This document shows, one piece after another, positions 17,205-25,517 of a stretch of 64,000 nucleotides of DNA. The stretch comes from Aurantiacibacter sp. MUD61 (GTDB lineage Bacteria; Pseudomonadota; Alphaproteobacteria; Sphingomonadales; Sphingomonadaceae), in contig NZ_CP115446.1 in the NCBI RefSeq assembly GCF_027912455.1, positions 1,015,501-1,079,500 on the forward strand, in the 5' to 3' direction. The notes beneath the pieces are model-generated. The model did not search any database. It saw nothing but the letters and a program-made list of their open reading frames with translations, and was not told the DNA's origin. The first letter of the stretch is position 1, and each line of letters opens with the position of its first letter. The translations under genes were made by a program, and so were the position numbers.

Positions 17205-19602
17205 AACAGACACCGCGATTGACGCGGATTTCCTTCTCCCGGAGAATATTCCAATCGATCCGGAGGCGACCCTGAACCAGCTTACGGGGCGCTTCCGCTC
17301 CTTGCGTGATGGCCTCGCAGAATTGATCAAGAATTCTAAGGATCAGTATTCTCGCCTCGGAATTTTCGAACCTGAATGGCGGCAAATCATTGTCGCTCTC
17401 AGCACAACAAAAAAGACGCTAGCAGTAATCGATTTCGCTGGCGCACCATCTCGCAATTTTGAGGGGTGGACTAAGTGGTCAGATCCTTCGGCTGGCCAAG
17501 TTGATCTCGCGTCCGACATTGAAGCCGGTCATGGGAACGGCGGGAAGGCGTTTATGGTCCGAGGGGCTACGAGGCGCGCGTTCCTCGACTCCACTTACGA
17601 AGGAAGGCGAACCAAGAAGGGCTTTGTGAACGACCAGCCGGGTCAGCGCTATCGCCCTGGCTTCGGGGTCGAGGATGGCCAAATTCTAGATGATGTGTCG
17701 AACGCAACTCCCACCGAAACGCTGGAACAAATTCTCCGATTGGTAGGAGCCGACCTCGATGATCTTCCGGAGCCCGCAAAAGCGGCCTACGCCAATAGGA
17801 ATGCATACACCGCGGCGTATGTGGAGGAAGTTGAAGATTGGCAGCGCAGGAATAAGCGCAAGCTTAGAAGTGCAGCTGCCGCAGAGATCGCTGAGATAAT
17901 CAGCACTCATGGCCAAACCTCTATGACAATTGAAACCTGCCACGTTTGGGTGCTCGTGGATGGGAATATATATGGCGGCGGCCCCATTCGGCCGGCGCTC
18001 ATCGAGCCATTTGCTGGATTTGAAGAGCCACGGATATTCGACATTCCGGATGTCCTGCCTGACCCCGAAACTGGCGAGGCTGTCAATATCCTCGAAGGTC
18101 AAGCTGGTGATGCGTACCTCAGCCTCCATGCGAGCGCAAAGCAACTTCAGATCTCGCAAGAGACACGCGCCAAGAATGTCATACGGGTCTGGAATAACCG
18201 CAACAATGTAGCGACGTGGCCCCTTCAAACATTACACCGGGTGAGCGCAGCTAGCTTCATCTTCGGCGAACTCCGATGCCCTTCGCTTTTAGGTGAGCAT
18301 CTAGCCGGAGCCGATCGATTGCATCTGAATGACACCGCTCTGGTTCGAGCCCTTGAGCACTGGGCGGGAGAGAAGGTGCAAGAACTTGCGAACGATCTCC
18401 ATCAAGCAATGGCCGAGAAAACAAACCCCAAAGACCGCGAGAAAGCCCGCAGCGCGCTCAACAACATAAGGAATCTGATGCGTAGATACTTGGAGTCTGA
18501 CGCTTCCGGTAGCTCTGAAGATAATGGTCAGGACGGCGCGCATGATGGGAATGGAGATGAAGGAGATCAGGAGTATCGCGAGCCAATAAAGTACGGACAA
18601 CGGGTTGATGAAATTTTGCTTGAGCGCAACCGCAATGATATTTCGCTTATCCGTGGAACGGCCGTGCCATTGCTTTTTAGTTGCATCGAACATGATCCTG
18701 AGACGATGGAGAGCCGTTCCGTGCGTAACGCTCCCCTCAAATTTGCTTGCGAACCAGCGGATCAATTCGAATTCGACGAGAACGGAATGCTGGAGGCAAA
18801 ATACGCTGGTCTGGGCAAGATTTGGTTAGAAAGCTTTGATGGTTCTGTCACATCGAATGCTGTCCAAGTGTGGGTCGCAAATGCAACGGACGTAACGATG
18901 GAACCATTGCCTACGGTTCTGAAACAAGGTGAAAAACGCCAACTTCACTTCACATTCGAAACAGATTCAGGGCCCTTGGATGGAGTGCTGGTGGAGGCCG
19001 AGGTCCACCATTCTGCGATGGGGCGAATTGGTAGGCATGGGAAGTTTACGGCAGGCCAAGAGGAAGGTGAGGCGAAGGTCCGTGTCCGCTTCGGCGATGA
19101 TGACGAAGCTTTCCGAGACTTCGTCGTTGAGGTCGGATCTGAGCGAATGCCGCCACCCGAAGGCAAGGCCGACGCCGGAAGCGATGTCCCAGAGATCCTA
19201 TTTTGCGGCGATGAGGCGCCTGGCATGAATGAGTTTCCTCCCGAGCAGCGCACAGTCACTGGGGGGCCAGAATTGCCCACGATCATCGAAGATCCGCTAT
19301 TTTCGAATGTCGTTTGGATCAATCCAGCCAGCAAAGAGGCTCTCCGCGTAAGAAGGACTGGGGGCGGCTCAAGCGGAGTAGGCCGGGTCACGTCGCGGAC
19401 GTTTATCCATTTCGTTGCGCTTAAATGCTTCGATATCCTCAAGCGTCTCTATGTCCGCCAGCAAATCGCAGGCAGCATGGTGACGGAGTTTCAGTATATG
19501 CAAGCGGCTACCGAAGCCGAGATGGAGTGTGCAGACTTCATCGATGCGGCTTGGGAGCTTGGCGACCAGCTGCTGTCGAAGGAAGGTCTCGCCGATGCCT
19601 AA
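17185..19602 (+). CDS. GHKL ATPase (MORC/MutL-like) with Ig-like domain, predicted defence protein
   Basis: An 805-residue protein. The Bergerat ATP-binding fold is clear: N-box ELIKNSKDQ (E46, N50, D53), VIDFAG (D83, G86) and the lid G-H-G-N-G-G-K at 115-121. After a transducer-like middle region there is an acidic Gly/Asp/Glu linker around 437-460. A bacterial Ig-like (Big-type) strand pattern spans about 572-652, with HGKFTAGQEEGEAKVRV, then a helical C-terminus (705-805). ATG 17185 is chosen for its AGGGA site; the frame is open 17 codons further. GHKL ATPases beside DNA methylases are known in predicted restriction-modification systems (the lineage that gave rise to MORC proteins). No nuclease motif is visible here, so the effector is unknown. 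The downstream gene overlaps by eight bases. Confidence 0.85.
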   Translation: MPSSSSETDTAIDADFLLPENIPIDPEATLNQLTGRFRSLRDGLAELIKNSKDQYSRLGIFEPEWRQIIVALSTTKKTLAVIDFAGAPSRNFEGWTKWSDPSAGQVDLASDIEAGHGNGGKAFMVRGATRRAFLDSTYEGRRTKKGFVNDQPGQRYRPGFGVEDGQILDDVSNATPTETLEQILRLVGADLDDLPEPAKAAYANRNAYTAAYVEEVEDWQRRNKRKLRSAAAAEIAEIISTHGQTSMTIETCHVWVLVDGNIYGGGPIRPALIEPFAGFEEPRIFDIPDVLPDPETGEAVNILEGQAGDAYLSLHASAKQLQISQETRAKNVIRVWNNRNNVATWPLQTLHRVSAASFIFGELRCPSLLGEHLAGADRLHLNDTALVRALEHWAGEKVQELANDLHQAMAEKTNPKDREKARSALNNIRNLMRRYLESDASGSSEDNGQDGAHDGNGDEGDQEYREPIKYGQRVDEILLERNRNDISLIRGTAVPLLFSCIEHDPETMESRSVRNAPLKFACEPADQFEFDENGMLEAKYAGLGKIWLESFDGSVTSNAVQVWVANATDVTMEPLPTVLKQGEKRQLHFTFETDSGPLDGVLVEAEVHHSAMGRIGRHGKFTAGQEEGEAKVRVRFGDDDEAFRDFVVEVGSERMPPPEGKADAGSDVPEILFCGDEAPGMNEFPPEQRTVTGGPELPTIIEDPLFSNVVWINPASKEALRVRRTGGGSSGVGRVTSRTFIHFVALKCFDILKRLYVRQQIAGSMVTEFQYMQAATEAEMECADFIDAAWELGDQLLSKEGLADA

Positions 19603-20290
19603 GATCCAAGCCGCCAGTCTTACAGCTGCACAAGAGATCCTACTCGGTGCATACACCATTGATAGCGCGGGGGAGCGTGAATTCTCAGAATGGGACCTCA
19701 CGGTTGCGACTTGGCAACGCAATCCCAATCGCTTTGGATGCCGGGGTTACGAGTCGAATTATCCGGACCACAAGCGCGTGATGATGGAGATAATGGGCAC
19801 GACGAAAAAGGATAATCCCTTGAGGCGTGGGTGGCTGGAGAAGGTGAGGCCAAACACCTATCGACTGACGGACCTCGGCATTTCTGAATCCGAACGTCTA
19901 ATGCAAGTCCGGGATGGAGCCGATCCTTCATCGACGCGATCACCTCAGGCCATTTATGATGCAGTGGCTCCTCTCTATAAGAGCACGGTCTTTCGAAAGC
20001 ACAGCCGCGATCCAGAAGAACCAAGAATGTGGCTCGGGGCGGCTTCATTTCTGCAGATGACAAAGAGTGATCCTCAGCACCTCGAAGATCGCCTTCGCGC
20101 AACAAAGGCTGCGATTGATAATGCAATTGCTTGGCTCGACGAGAACGATACCGATCATATCAATCGAGGTGTTTCTGGCGGCAGTGAAGCTATCTCGAAG
20201 AAGAGTTTGCTGCAGCTGGAAGAATTTTACGAGACGATAAAAAGCAGATTTTCCGGACAGATCAACGTGTTGCTACAATCGAGACGTTAG
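19595..20290 (+). CDS. Winged-helix-like protein coupled to the GHKL ATPase
   Basis: A 231-residue protein, start ATG inside the last codons of the ATPase gene. The N-terminal 110 residues have a winged-helix pattern (TAAQEILLGAYTI, then EFSEWDLTVATWQ, DHKRVMMEIMG, and LEKVRPNTYRLTDLG), as in DNA-binding 'transcription regulator-like' domains. The C-terminal half is helical and charged. No nuclease motif can be seen. Tight coupling suggests it is a DNA-recognition subunit of the same complex. Confidence 0.7.
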   Translation: MPKIQAASLTAAQEILLGAYTIDSAGEREFSEWDLTVATWQRNPNRFGCRGYESNYPDHKRVMMEIMGTTKKDNPLRRGWLEKVRPNTYRLTDLGISESERLMQVRDGADPSSTRSPQAIYDAVAPLYKSTVFRKHSRDPEEPRMWLGAASFLQMTKSDPQHLEDRLRATKAAIDNAIAWLDENDTDHINRGVSGGSEAISKKSLLQLEEFYETIKSRFSGQINVLLQSRR

Positions 20291-20354
20291 AGACGCATGA
20301 CGCGTAGGATAGCCTACCCTCTAGCTTGCTATCCCGTCTTCATATGCATCAAGA

Positions 20355-21503
20355 TCAAGTCTGTTCGCTGACCTTTTGTTGCCGATGCTTCGATGCGTGA
20401 GGCACTTTCGTTGGCCCACAATTCTCAAACTCCGAGATATAAACCCCGTCACAGCTTGCGACGATTTCAGAGGGAGAAAATCTTCCGATCGAATGTGTCG
20501 TGTAAGCCCAGTCTGCCTCAATCGAAAGCCACTTTCTTTCGAGGGACTGAGCGACAGATCCCGTTGTGTTGCTCCCCGCGAAAGGATCGAGGACCAAATC
20601 GCCCTCATCGGTGAGGAACCGAACGAAAAACTCGACAAGTGATGAAGGCATTCTAGCAGGGTGAATTTGCGCTCCTCTCGCCAGGCAAAACTTCCTATAG
20701 TCATCGCTAGAAAGTGTGTTTGCGGCCTTTAAGAGGTTTGTGTTTTGCTCAAGATATTCAGCGAAGCCGTTCGGGGTGATTAGTCGATCCAGAGAGGGTA
20801 CAGCATCCATCCCGCCGACGTTTGGTGGTATTGCCCCCTGGTTGTCAGTCTTGAAGCTATCCGCGCCAATGTTGTGCTCGGAGGGTCTCCCTCCCGCGTT
20901 ATATTTTCCTGTCTCAATGAGACGCTTCATGCTCGGGCTATACTCCCGTAGCACTTTCCGATTGTCTGCTTTGGGACGAGTGACTGGTGACATCCACCAA
21001 ATACGAGTGAAGGCATCTTTCACCCGGGATCGCTCCTTATTCACCCACTCGATCGGAGAAGGAAGGCGTGCAGGGTTATACCAGATGAACTCCTGACAAA
21101 GGTGGAGGTCACCCTTCTTTAAGAAGCTAAGGAAGGCTTCCAGCACGTGAGTTGACATGACCGGCTCGCCGGGCATCCACGCATTTCCGATCTCGATGAC
21201 GATAGAACCATCGTCGGTGACCATCTCGCGCAAGAGTGGCGCAAATTGCGCGAACCAATCGATGTATTCCTGCCCTTGCAGGTTGCCATAACTCTTCTTG
21301 GTGTTCAGCGGGAATGGAGGCGACGTAAAGGCAAGCTGAACCTTGCCCTTAAATGCCTCAAACGTCTTGGATTGCAGCAACTGAAGGGAGTCTGCGCAGT
21401 AAGCCGCCCCCAGTTCGGTTTTGTAGACCGGCGCAGTGGTGTGTCGACCTTGCTTGGGCTCGGGATCGATCTCAATTTGGTGCGTTTCGTCCCAATTCGA
21501 CAT
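20355..21503 (-). CDS. DNA methyltransferase, beta class (probable N4-cytosine type)
   Basis: A 382-residue SAM-dependent DNA methylase. The catalytic motif IV TSPPF lies at residues 60-64, and the SAM-binding motif I DPFAGSNTTG at about 306-315: the IV-before-I order defines the beta class, with the target-recognition region between. S-P-P-F is more usual in N4-cytosine enzymes, though N6-adenine activity cannot be excluded. ATG 21503 has AGGAA upstream. It converges on the GHKL operon with a 64-base gap, as expected for the protective partner of a defence module; the recognition sequence is unknown. Confidence 0.9.
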   Translation of the reverse strand: MSNWDETHQIEIDPEPKQGRHTTAPVYKTELGAAYCADSLQLLQSKTFEAFKGKVQLAFTSPPFPLNTKKSYGNLQGQEYIDWFAQFAPLLREMVTDDGSIVIEIGNAWMPGEPVMSTHVLEAFLSFLKKGDLHLCQEFIWYNPARLPSPIEWVNKERSRVKDAFTRIWWMSPVTRPKADNRKVLREYSPSMKRLIETGKYNAGGRPSEHNIGADSFKTDNQGAIPPNVGGMDAVPSLDRLITPNGFAEYLEQNTNLLKAANTLSSDDYRKFCLARGAQIHPARMPSSLVEFFVRFLTDEGDLVLDPFAGSNTTGSVAQSLERKWLSIEADWAYTTHSIGRFSPSEIVASCDGVYISEFENCGPTKVPHASKHRQQKVSEQT

Positions 21504-21710
21504 TCTAATTCCTGAGCGACCATTCTGTCTAACTGAACATTGACACCCGCCGGACCTTACCGGTGGCAACTCGCCGAACGCAATGCTTTCAGACGGAAGC
21601 CTCACAGCTCATTACTCACCTACTGTCAAGTGGTGCTGTGAAGAGGGGAGGTGACGATAGCCACATTCGCACCAAAGAGGCTGAGGCGTGGTCCGCGATC
21701 CTTTGCGGGG

Positions 21711-22379
21711 TCACTCCTCCGTTTCAGAGCCGGAGATGGGTGGGAAATAGAACGCCCACGACAGGCCGTAGTCGATAATGGTGCGCAGGAGAATAATGCA
21801 TAGTAGGCAAAGGGCAGTCCAAAACGACCATCCATGGATGCCTTTGACGATGATGACATCTATGACAATTATCAGAATAATCGTAATGACGTTTATGGCC
21901 GCCCATTTCATTTCGGCTTTTTGAGCATTTGAACCGGCGATACCAGCCGTCGCAAAGACGCCCCAGACACAATCAATCCCTAGCAGTGTGACAACGCCGA
22001 ACAGAAACGTCCTTGCATCATCAGCGTGCGCTGCGAGAAAAACGAAGGCGCAACCCTCCCCAAAGAGAACGAGAAAGTCGAAGAAAACCGCCCAAGACTT
22101 AACTCGCGTGCTGGCGCTCTGTTCGACATACGTCGCATATAGATGTCGCACTGCCCCATGATAGAAGGGGATGATAAGCGCAATGAAGGCCAAGAAATTT
22201 GCTAGGTGGATAGGGGAAATGAGGACCCCGGTATTGGCCGCAGCACCATTTTCGTTGGGCGCAAATGCGTTATACACACCAATCGTTAGCGCGACGCCAA
22301 CCACAACATTGTAAAGCTCGCACAGTTGTTTAACCGAATTGGCCCTTGCCTCTCTCGCGTTGACGACAGGAGTTTTCAT
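21711..22379 (-). CDS. Polytopic membrane protein of the island
   Basis: A 222-residue protein with about six hydrophobic helices (for example LYNVVVGVALTIGVYNAF, NFLAFIALIIPFYHGAV, WAVFFDFLVLFGEGCAFVFL, INVITIILIIVIDVIIV, ALCLLCIILLRTIIDY). No family is recognised. GGAGG lies just before the ATG at 22379. That ATG overlaps by two bases the ATG of the divergent DUF1937 gene (CATG), so the two genes share their start region and are probably a functional pair, perhaps enzyme plus membrane effector. Confidence 0.75.
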   Translation of the reverse strand: MKTPVVNAREARANSVKQLCELYNVVVGVALTIGVYNAFAPNENGAAANTGVLISPIHLANFLAFIALIIPFYHGAVRHLYATYVEQSASTRVKSWAVFFDFLVLFGEGCAFVFLAAHADDARTFLFGVVTLLGIDCVWGVFATAGIAGSNAQKAEMKWAAINVITIILIIVIDVIIVKGIHGWSFWTALCLLCIILLRTIIDYGLSWAFYFPPISGSETEE

Positions 22380-22770
22380 GCCCCCCTCCATTCTCGAAAC
22401 TTTCCCTCCAAATGGCCGCGACATTATCTATCTCGGCGGTCCCTATACCCATTCAGACCAAGCGGTGAAGGTCGATCGATACGAAAAGGTGACCAAGGCT
22501 GCCGCCCATCTGATCGAGAAGAAACTCATTGTCTACAGTCCACTAACTATGACCCATCCGATTGATGTGATTATGGCTGGTGAGGGAGAAACTTTGGGCT
22601 CAGATTATTGGGTCGCTTTCGATGAAGCCTTTATGGAACATTGCTGCGGGATGATCGTGCTTCAACTTCCCGGCTGGGACCAAAGCAGTGGGGTGAAGAG
22701 AGAGGTGGAGTTTTTTCAAGATAAAGGGCTGCCCGTTATTTTCCTCCAGCCCCAAGAGATAGGGGTTTAG
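22378..22770 (+). CDS. DUF1937 protein, nucleoside 2-deoxyribosyltransferase-like
   Basis: A 130-residue protein. IIYLGGPYTHSD near residue 16, YSPLTMTHPID, the acidic YWVAFDEAFMEHC and GWDQSSGVKREVEFF match the fold of nucleoside deoxyribosyltransferases and the DUF1937 group often seen in phages. Members of this fold cleave N-glycosidic bonds of nucleosides; the substrate here is unknown. AGGAG stands five bases before ATG 22378. It is the last gene before the right attachment repeat. Confidence 0.8.
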   Translation: MPPSILETFPPNGRDIIYLGGPYTHSDQAVKVDRYEKVTKAAAHLIEKKLIVYSPLTMTHPIDVIMAGEGETLGSDYWVAFDEAFMEHCCGMIVLQLPGWDQSSGVKREVEFFQDKGLPVIFLQPQEIGV

Positions 22771-22806
22771 CAGTTATTGGCCCACTGAAGCTAATTGCCA
22801 AACACG

Positions 22807-22822
22807 TTGCAACCGGTTGCAA
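22807..22822. promoter_or_regulatory. 16-bp palindrome, right copy
   Basis: TTGCAACCGGTTGCAA, a perfect inverted repeat sharing its 14-bp core with 14730-14743. It lies 36 bases after the DUF1937 stop. The surrounding 22771-23215 contains no gene, only this palindrome, the right subterminal repeat and the right attachment repeat. Confidence 0.45.
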
Positions 22823-22864
22823 AGGGGGGCGTGAACCGCCCCCCTTATGTCAACCGCAGTAAGG

Positions 22865-22880
22865 GGTAATTTTGGTGTAA
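22865..22880 (+). repeat. Element-end repeat, right copy (possible integrase arm site)
   Basis: GGTAATTTTGGTGTAA matches the left copy at 12798-12813 in 15 of 16 positions, same orientation, 140 bases inside the right attachment repeat. Confidence 0.45.
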
Positions 22881-23020
22881 TTGCCCAAGGGAACTTGCAA
22901 CAAATGTGGGTATCAATCGGTAATCGATGAGGACCCCAAGTTTCCAGCTTGTCGCCGAAATTCGCCACGGATGGGGCTCAGACGGAACGATCGGGATTGC
23001 GCGGTAATCCCCCGCGGCGA

Positions 23021-23078
23021 GACTTAAAATCCCCTGATCCTATAGATCGTGTGGGTTCGAGTCCCACCGCCCGCACCA
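23021..23078 (+). repeat. Right attachment repeat (attR): tRNA-Leu 3' half
   Basis: Repeats the tRNA-Leu sequence from anticodon loop to CCA, but lacks the 5' half and cannot be a gene. Shared blocks are 23021-23039 and 23045-23078. The variable-arm loop is CTATA instead of TTT, while the GATC/GATC stem is kept. This copy is probably the original host 3' end displaced by integration. Confidence 0.88.
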
Positions 23079-23215
23079 GAAGTAAAATTGCCAGTAAGGA
23101 TTACCTGCGGCATTTGCTGAGCCTGACCGTCTGAATTGATCATCCAATGCTTGCTATCTGTTTTCCCACAGGAAACGCGGACTGAAAGGCCCGCTCGACA
23201 TGATTGGGGAAAGCG

Positions 23216-23842
23216 ATGGCCGAGCAATTACGTCACGAAACAGAAGCCTATGATTTGGTCGAGCGGCCTGCCAAATCGGCTGAGCAGCGGCGGGCCAAGC
23301 GCTATACGCTGCTGATCCGTGCTGCGAAGCTGGTCACGCCCAATGGCGAATTCCTCGGCGTTATCCGGGATGCTTCCGAAACGGGTATCTCGATGCGTAT
23401 ATTCCATCGCATGCCCGATTGCGGCTCGATCTGGCTCGAGTTGCAAAATGGCGATCGCTATGGCGTGGAGCTGAGATGGCAGGATGGCGACCGCGCCGGT
23501 TTCCGCTTTGCATCGCCTGCCGATATCAAGCGCATTATCGAGAGCCCTTCGCGATTTGAGAAACGCCCCGTCCGCCTCAACCTCACCGCGGCGGCAGAAA
23601 TCGAATGTCAGGGCCACCGCGAATATGCGACCATCCAAGATATTTCGCAGCAGGGCGCCAAAGTCGCATGCTCCAGCAGTTTCGCAACCGATCAGCGGGT
23701 GAAGCTAAGCGCAGCGGGCCTTCCCGGCACCTGCGCGAAAGTGCGCTGGCGGCGCGAAGGTACTTGCGGGCTGGTGTTTGAGGAAACGCTGCAATTCGGC
23801 GAATTGGCGCGGATCGCTCGCGATTTGCAACGACGCAGTTGA
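23216..23842 (+). CDS. Tandem PilZ-domain protein
   Basis: A 208-residue protein with two PilZ-like modules. The first has R-R-A-K-R-Y and DASETG; the second has E-K-R-P-V-R and DISQQG, the RxxxR and (D/N)xSxxG elements that bind cyclic-di-GMP, although the spacing in the second copy is one residue short. Likely a c-di-GMP-responsive adaptor of motility or polysaccharide export. ATG 23216 has GGGGA upstream; TTG 23204 in frame is less likely. First chromosomal gene after the island. Confidence 0.8.
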   Translation: MAEQLRHETEAYDLVERPAKSAEQRRAKRYTLLIRAAKLVTPNGEFLGVIRDASETGISMRIFHRMPDCGSIWLELQNGDRYGVELRWQDGDRAGFRFASPADIKRIIESPSRFEKRPVRLNLTAAAEIECQGHREYATIQDISQQGAKVACSSSFATDQRVKLSAAGLPGTCAKVRWRREGTCGLVFEETLQFGELARIARDLQRRS

Positions 23843-23922
23843 AGGCTCGCTGCGGTAGCGAATTAACCATCCCCTAACCATTTTCGTTCACTCCCGGTCA
23901 GGACCAACAACCGGGGGCTTTC

Positions 23923-25515
23923 ATGTCGCAATCCATCACGCCTGACACCGTAAAACAGACAGGCGAAATCAAGGTCGATGTGGCCATTATCGGCGCAGGG
24001 CCGGCAGGTCTGACGGCTGGATATCTGCTGACGAAAGCGGGCAAGAGCGTCGCGATCATTGAAAAAGATGCGACCTATGTGGGCGGCATCAGCCGCACGG
24101 TTGAGCACGAAGGCTACCGCTTCGATATCGGCGGTCACCGCTTTTTCTCCAAGAGCCAACAGGTCGTGGATCTGTGGAATGAAATCCTGCCCGACGATTT
24201 CATCCAACGCCCGCGGATGAGCCGCATCTATTACGAAGGTAAGTTCTACTCCTACCCGCTGCGCGCGTTCGAAGCGCTGCGCAATCTTGGCTTGTGGCGC
24301 AGCGCGATGTGCATGCTGAGCTATGGCAAGGCGAAGGCCTTTCCCAATCGCGATATCAAAAGCTTCGAGGACTGGACGAGCAACCAGTTCGGCAAGAAGC
24401 TCTATTCGATCTTCTTCAAGACCTACACCGAGAAGGTGTGGGGCATGCCGTGCAATGAAATGAGCGCGGATTGGGCGGCACAACGCATCAAGGGCCTCTC
24501 GCTCTGGAGCGCAGTTGTTGATGGTCTGAAGCGTTCGCTCGGCCTCAATAAATTGAACGATGGCAGCGGTAAGCAGGCCAAGACTCTGCTCGAAACCTTC
24601 CGTTATCCGCGTCTTGGCCCCGGCATGATGTGGGAAGCTGCGCGCGACAAGATTATCGCCAGCGGCCATGGCCAGGTCATCATGGGGCATGAGCTGAAAC
24701 AGCTCGCCGATGATGGCAATGGCGGCTGGCGCATGACGGCCAGCGGACCCGAAGGCGAGGTGGTGATCAATGCCGCACACGCGATCAGCTCTGCGCCGAT
24801 GCGGCAGCTGGGCGCGCGTCTGCATCCGCTACCTGAGACAACGATCAACGCCAGCAATCTCAAATATCGTGACTTCCTGACGGTCGCGCTGATGATCAAG
24901 TCTGAAGACCTCTTCCCCGACAACTGGATCTACATCCATGACGACAAGGTGAAAGTCGGCCGGGTGCAGAACTTCCGCAGCTGGTCGCCCGAAATGGTCC
25001 CGGACGAGGATGTCGCCTGTGTCGGGCTCGAATACTTCTGCTTCGAAGGCGATGGCTTGTGGTCGATGAAGGACGACGACCTTGTCGAGCTCGCCAAAAA
25101 GGAAATGGACATCCTCGGCCTCGTCTCGCCCGACAAGGTAATCGGGGGCGCAGTGGTGCGGCAGGAGAAAGCCTATCCCGTCTATGACGAGGATTATGCG
25201 GCCAATGTGGATGCCATGCGCGAGGAGCTGGAAGCCAAGCACCCGACGCTGCATCTGGTCGGCCGTAACGGCATGCACCGCTACAACAATCAAGATCACG
25301 CCATGATGACCGCCATGCTGACGGTGGAGAACATCGTGGCTGGCGAGCGGATCTACGACACGTGGTGCGTCAATGAAGACGCCGAATATCACGAGGCAGG
25401 CGACGAAGGCGCTGAAGCCAGCCTGCCATCACGCGGTGTCACAGCCGATCAGGCTGCTGCGCTGAACTCGCTCCGCGATGTGCCGCAGCGTGTCGGTGAC
25501 AAGGAAGCCGCCTGA
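23923..25515 (+). CDS. FAD-dependent oxidoreductase, UDP-galactopyranose mutase/protoporphyrinogen oxidase-like
   Basis: A 530-residue flavoprotein. The Rossmann motif VAIIGAGPAGLTAGYLL starts near residue 20, followed by EKDATYVGGISRTVEHEGYRFDIGGHRFF, the GG-doublet region of amine-oxidase-type enzymes. YNNQDHAMMTAML near the C-terminus completes the FAD site. These long proteins occur in surface-glycan clusters and may act on nucleotide or lipid-linked sugars. The GtrA gene follows after two bases and a GT-C-like membrane protein after it, supporting a glycan role. Substrate not determinable. Confidence 0.85.
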   Translation: MSQSITPDTVKQTGEIKVDVAIIGAGPAGLTAGYLLTKAGKSVAIIEKDATYVGGISRTVEHEGYRFDIGGHRFFSKSQQVVDLWNEILPDDFIQRPRMSRIYYEGKFYSYPLRAFEALRNLGLWRSAMCMLSYGKAKAFPNRDIKSFEDWTSNQFGKKLYSIFFKTYTEKVWGMPCNEMSADWAAQRIKGLSLWSAVVDGLKRSLGLNKLNDGSGKQAKTLLETFRYPRLGPGMMWEAARDKIIASGHGQVIMGHELKQLADDGNGGWRMTASGPEGEVVINAAHAISSAPMRQLGARLHPLPETTINASNLKYRDFLTVALMIKSEDLFPDNWIYIHDDKVKVGRVQNFRSWSPEMVPDEDVACVGLEYFCFEGDGLWSMKDDDLVELAKKEMDILGLVSPDKVIGGAVVRQEKAYPVYDEDYAANVDAMREELEAKHPTLHLVGRNGMHRYNNQDHAMMTAMLTVENIVAGERIYDTWCVNEDAEYHEAGDEGAEASLPSRGVTADQAAALNSLRDVPQRVGDKEAA

Positions 25516-25517
25516 CC

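Larger units (their letters stand above)
12680..23078. mobile_element. tRNA-Leu-integrated genomic island with defence-type cargo
   Basis: Bounded by tRNA-Leu 3'-end direct repeats and carrying a tyrosine integrase right beside the left repeat. Cargo in order: integrase, ribbon-helix-helix protein, AlpA/Xis-like protein, frameshifted reverse transcriptase, serine resolvase, small helical protein, GHKL ATPase, winged-helix-like protein, DNA methyltransferase, membrane protein, DUF1937 protein. No capsid, tail, replication or conjugation genes are visible, so it is an integrative island or satellite rather than a prophage. The DNA is visibly richer in A/T than the flanks. Confidence 0.88.

Noticed and set aside
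23021..23078. A second tRNA-Leu gene
   Set aside because: Only the 3' half is present; the acceptor and D-arm partners upstream are missing. It is the right attachment repeat.
12680..23078. Prophage
   Set aside because: No terminase, capsid, tail, lysis or replication gene is present in the interval.
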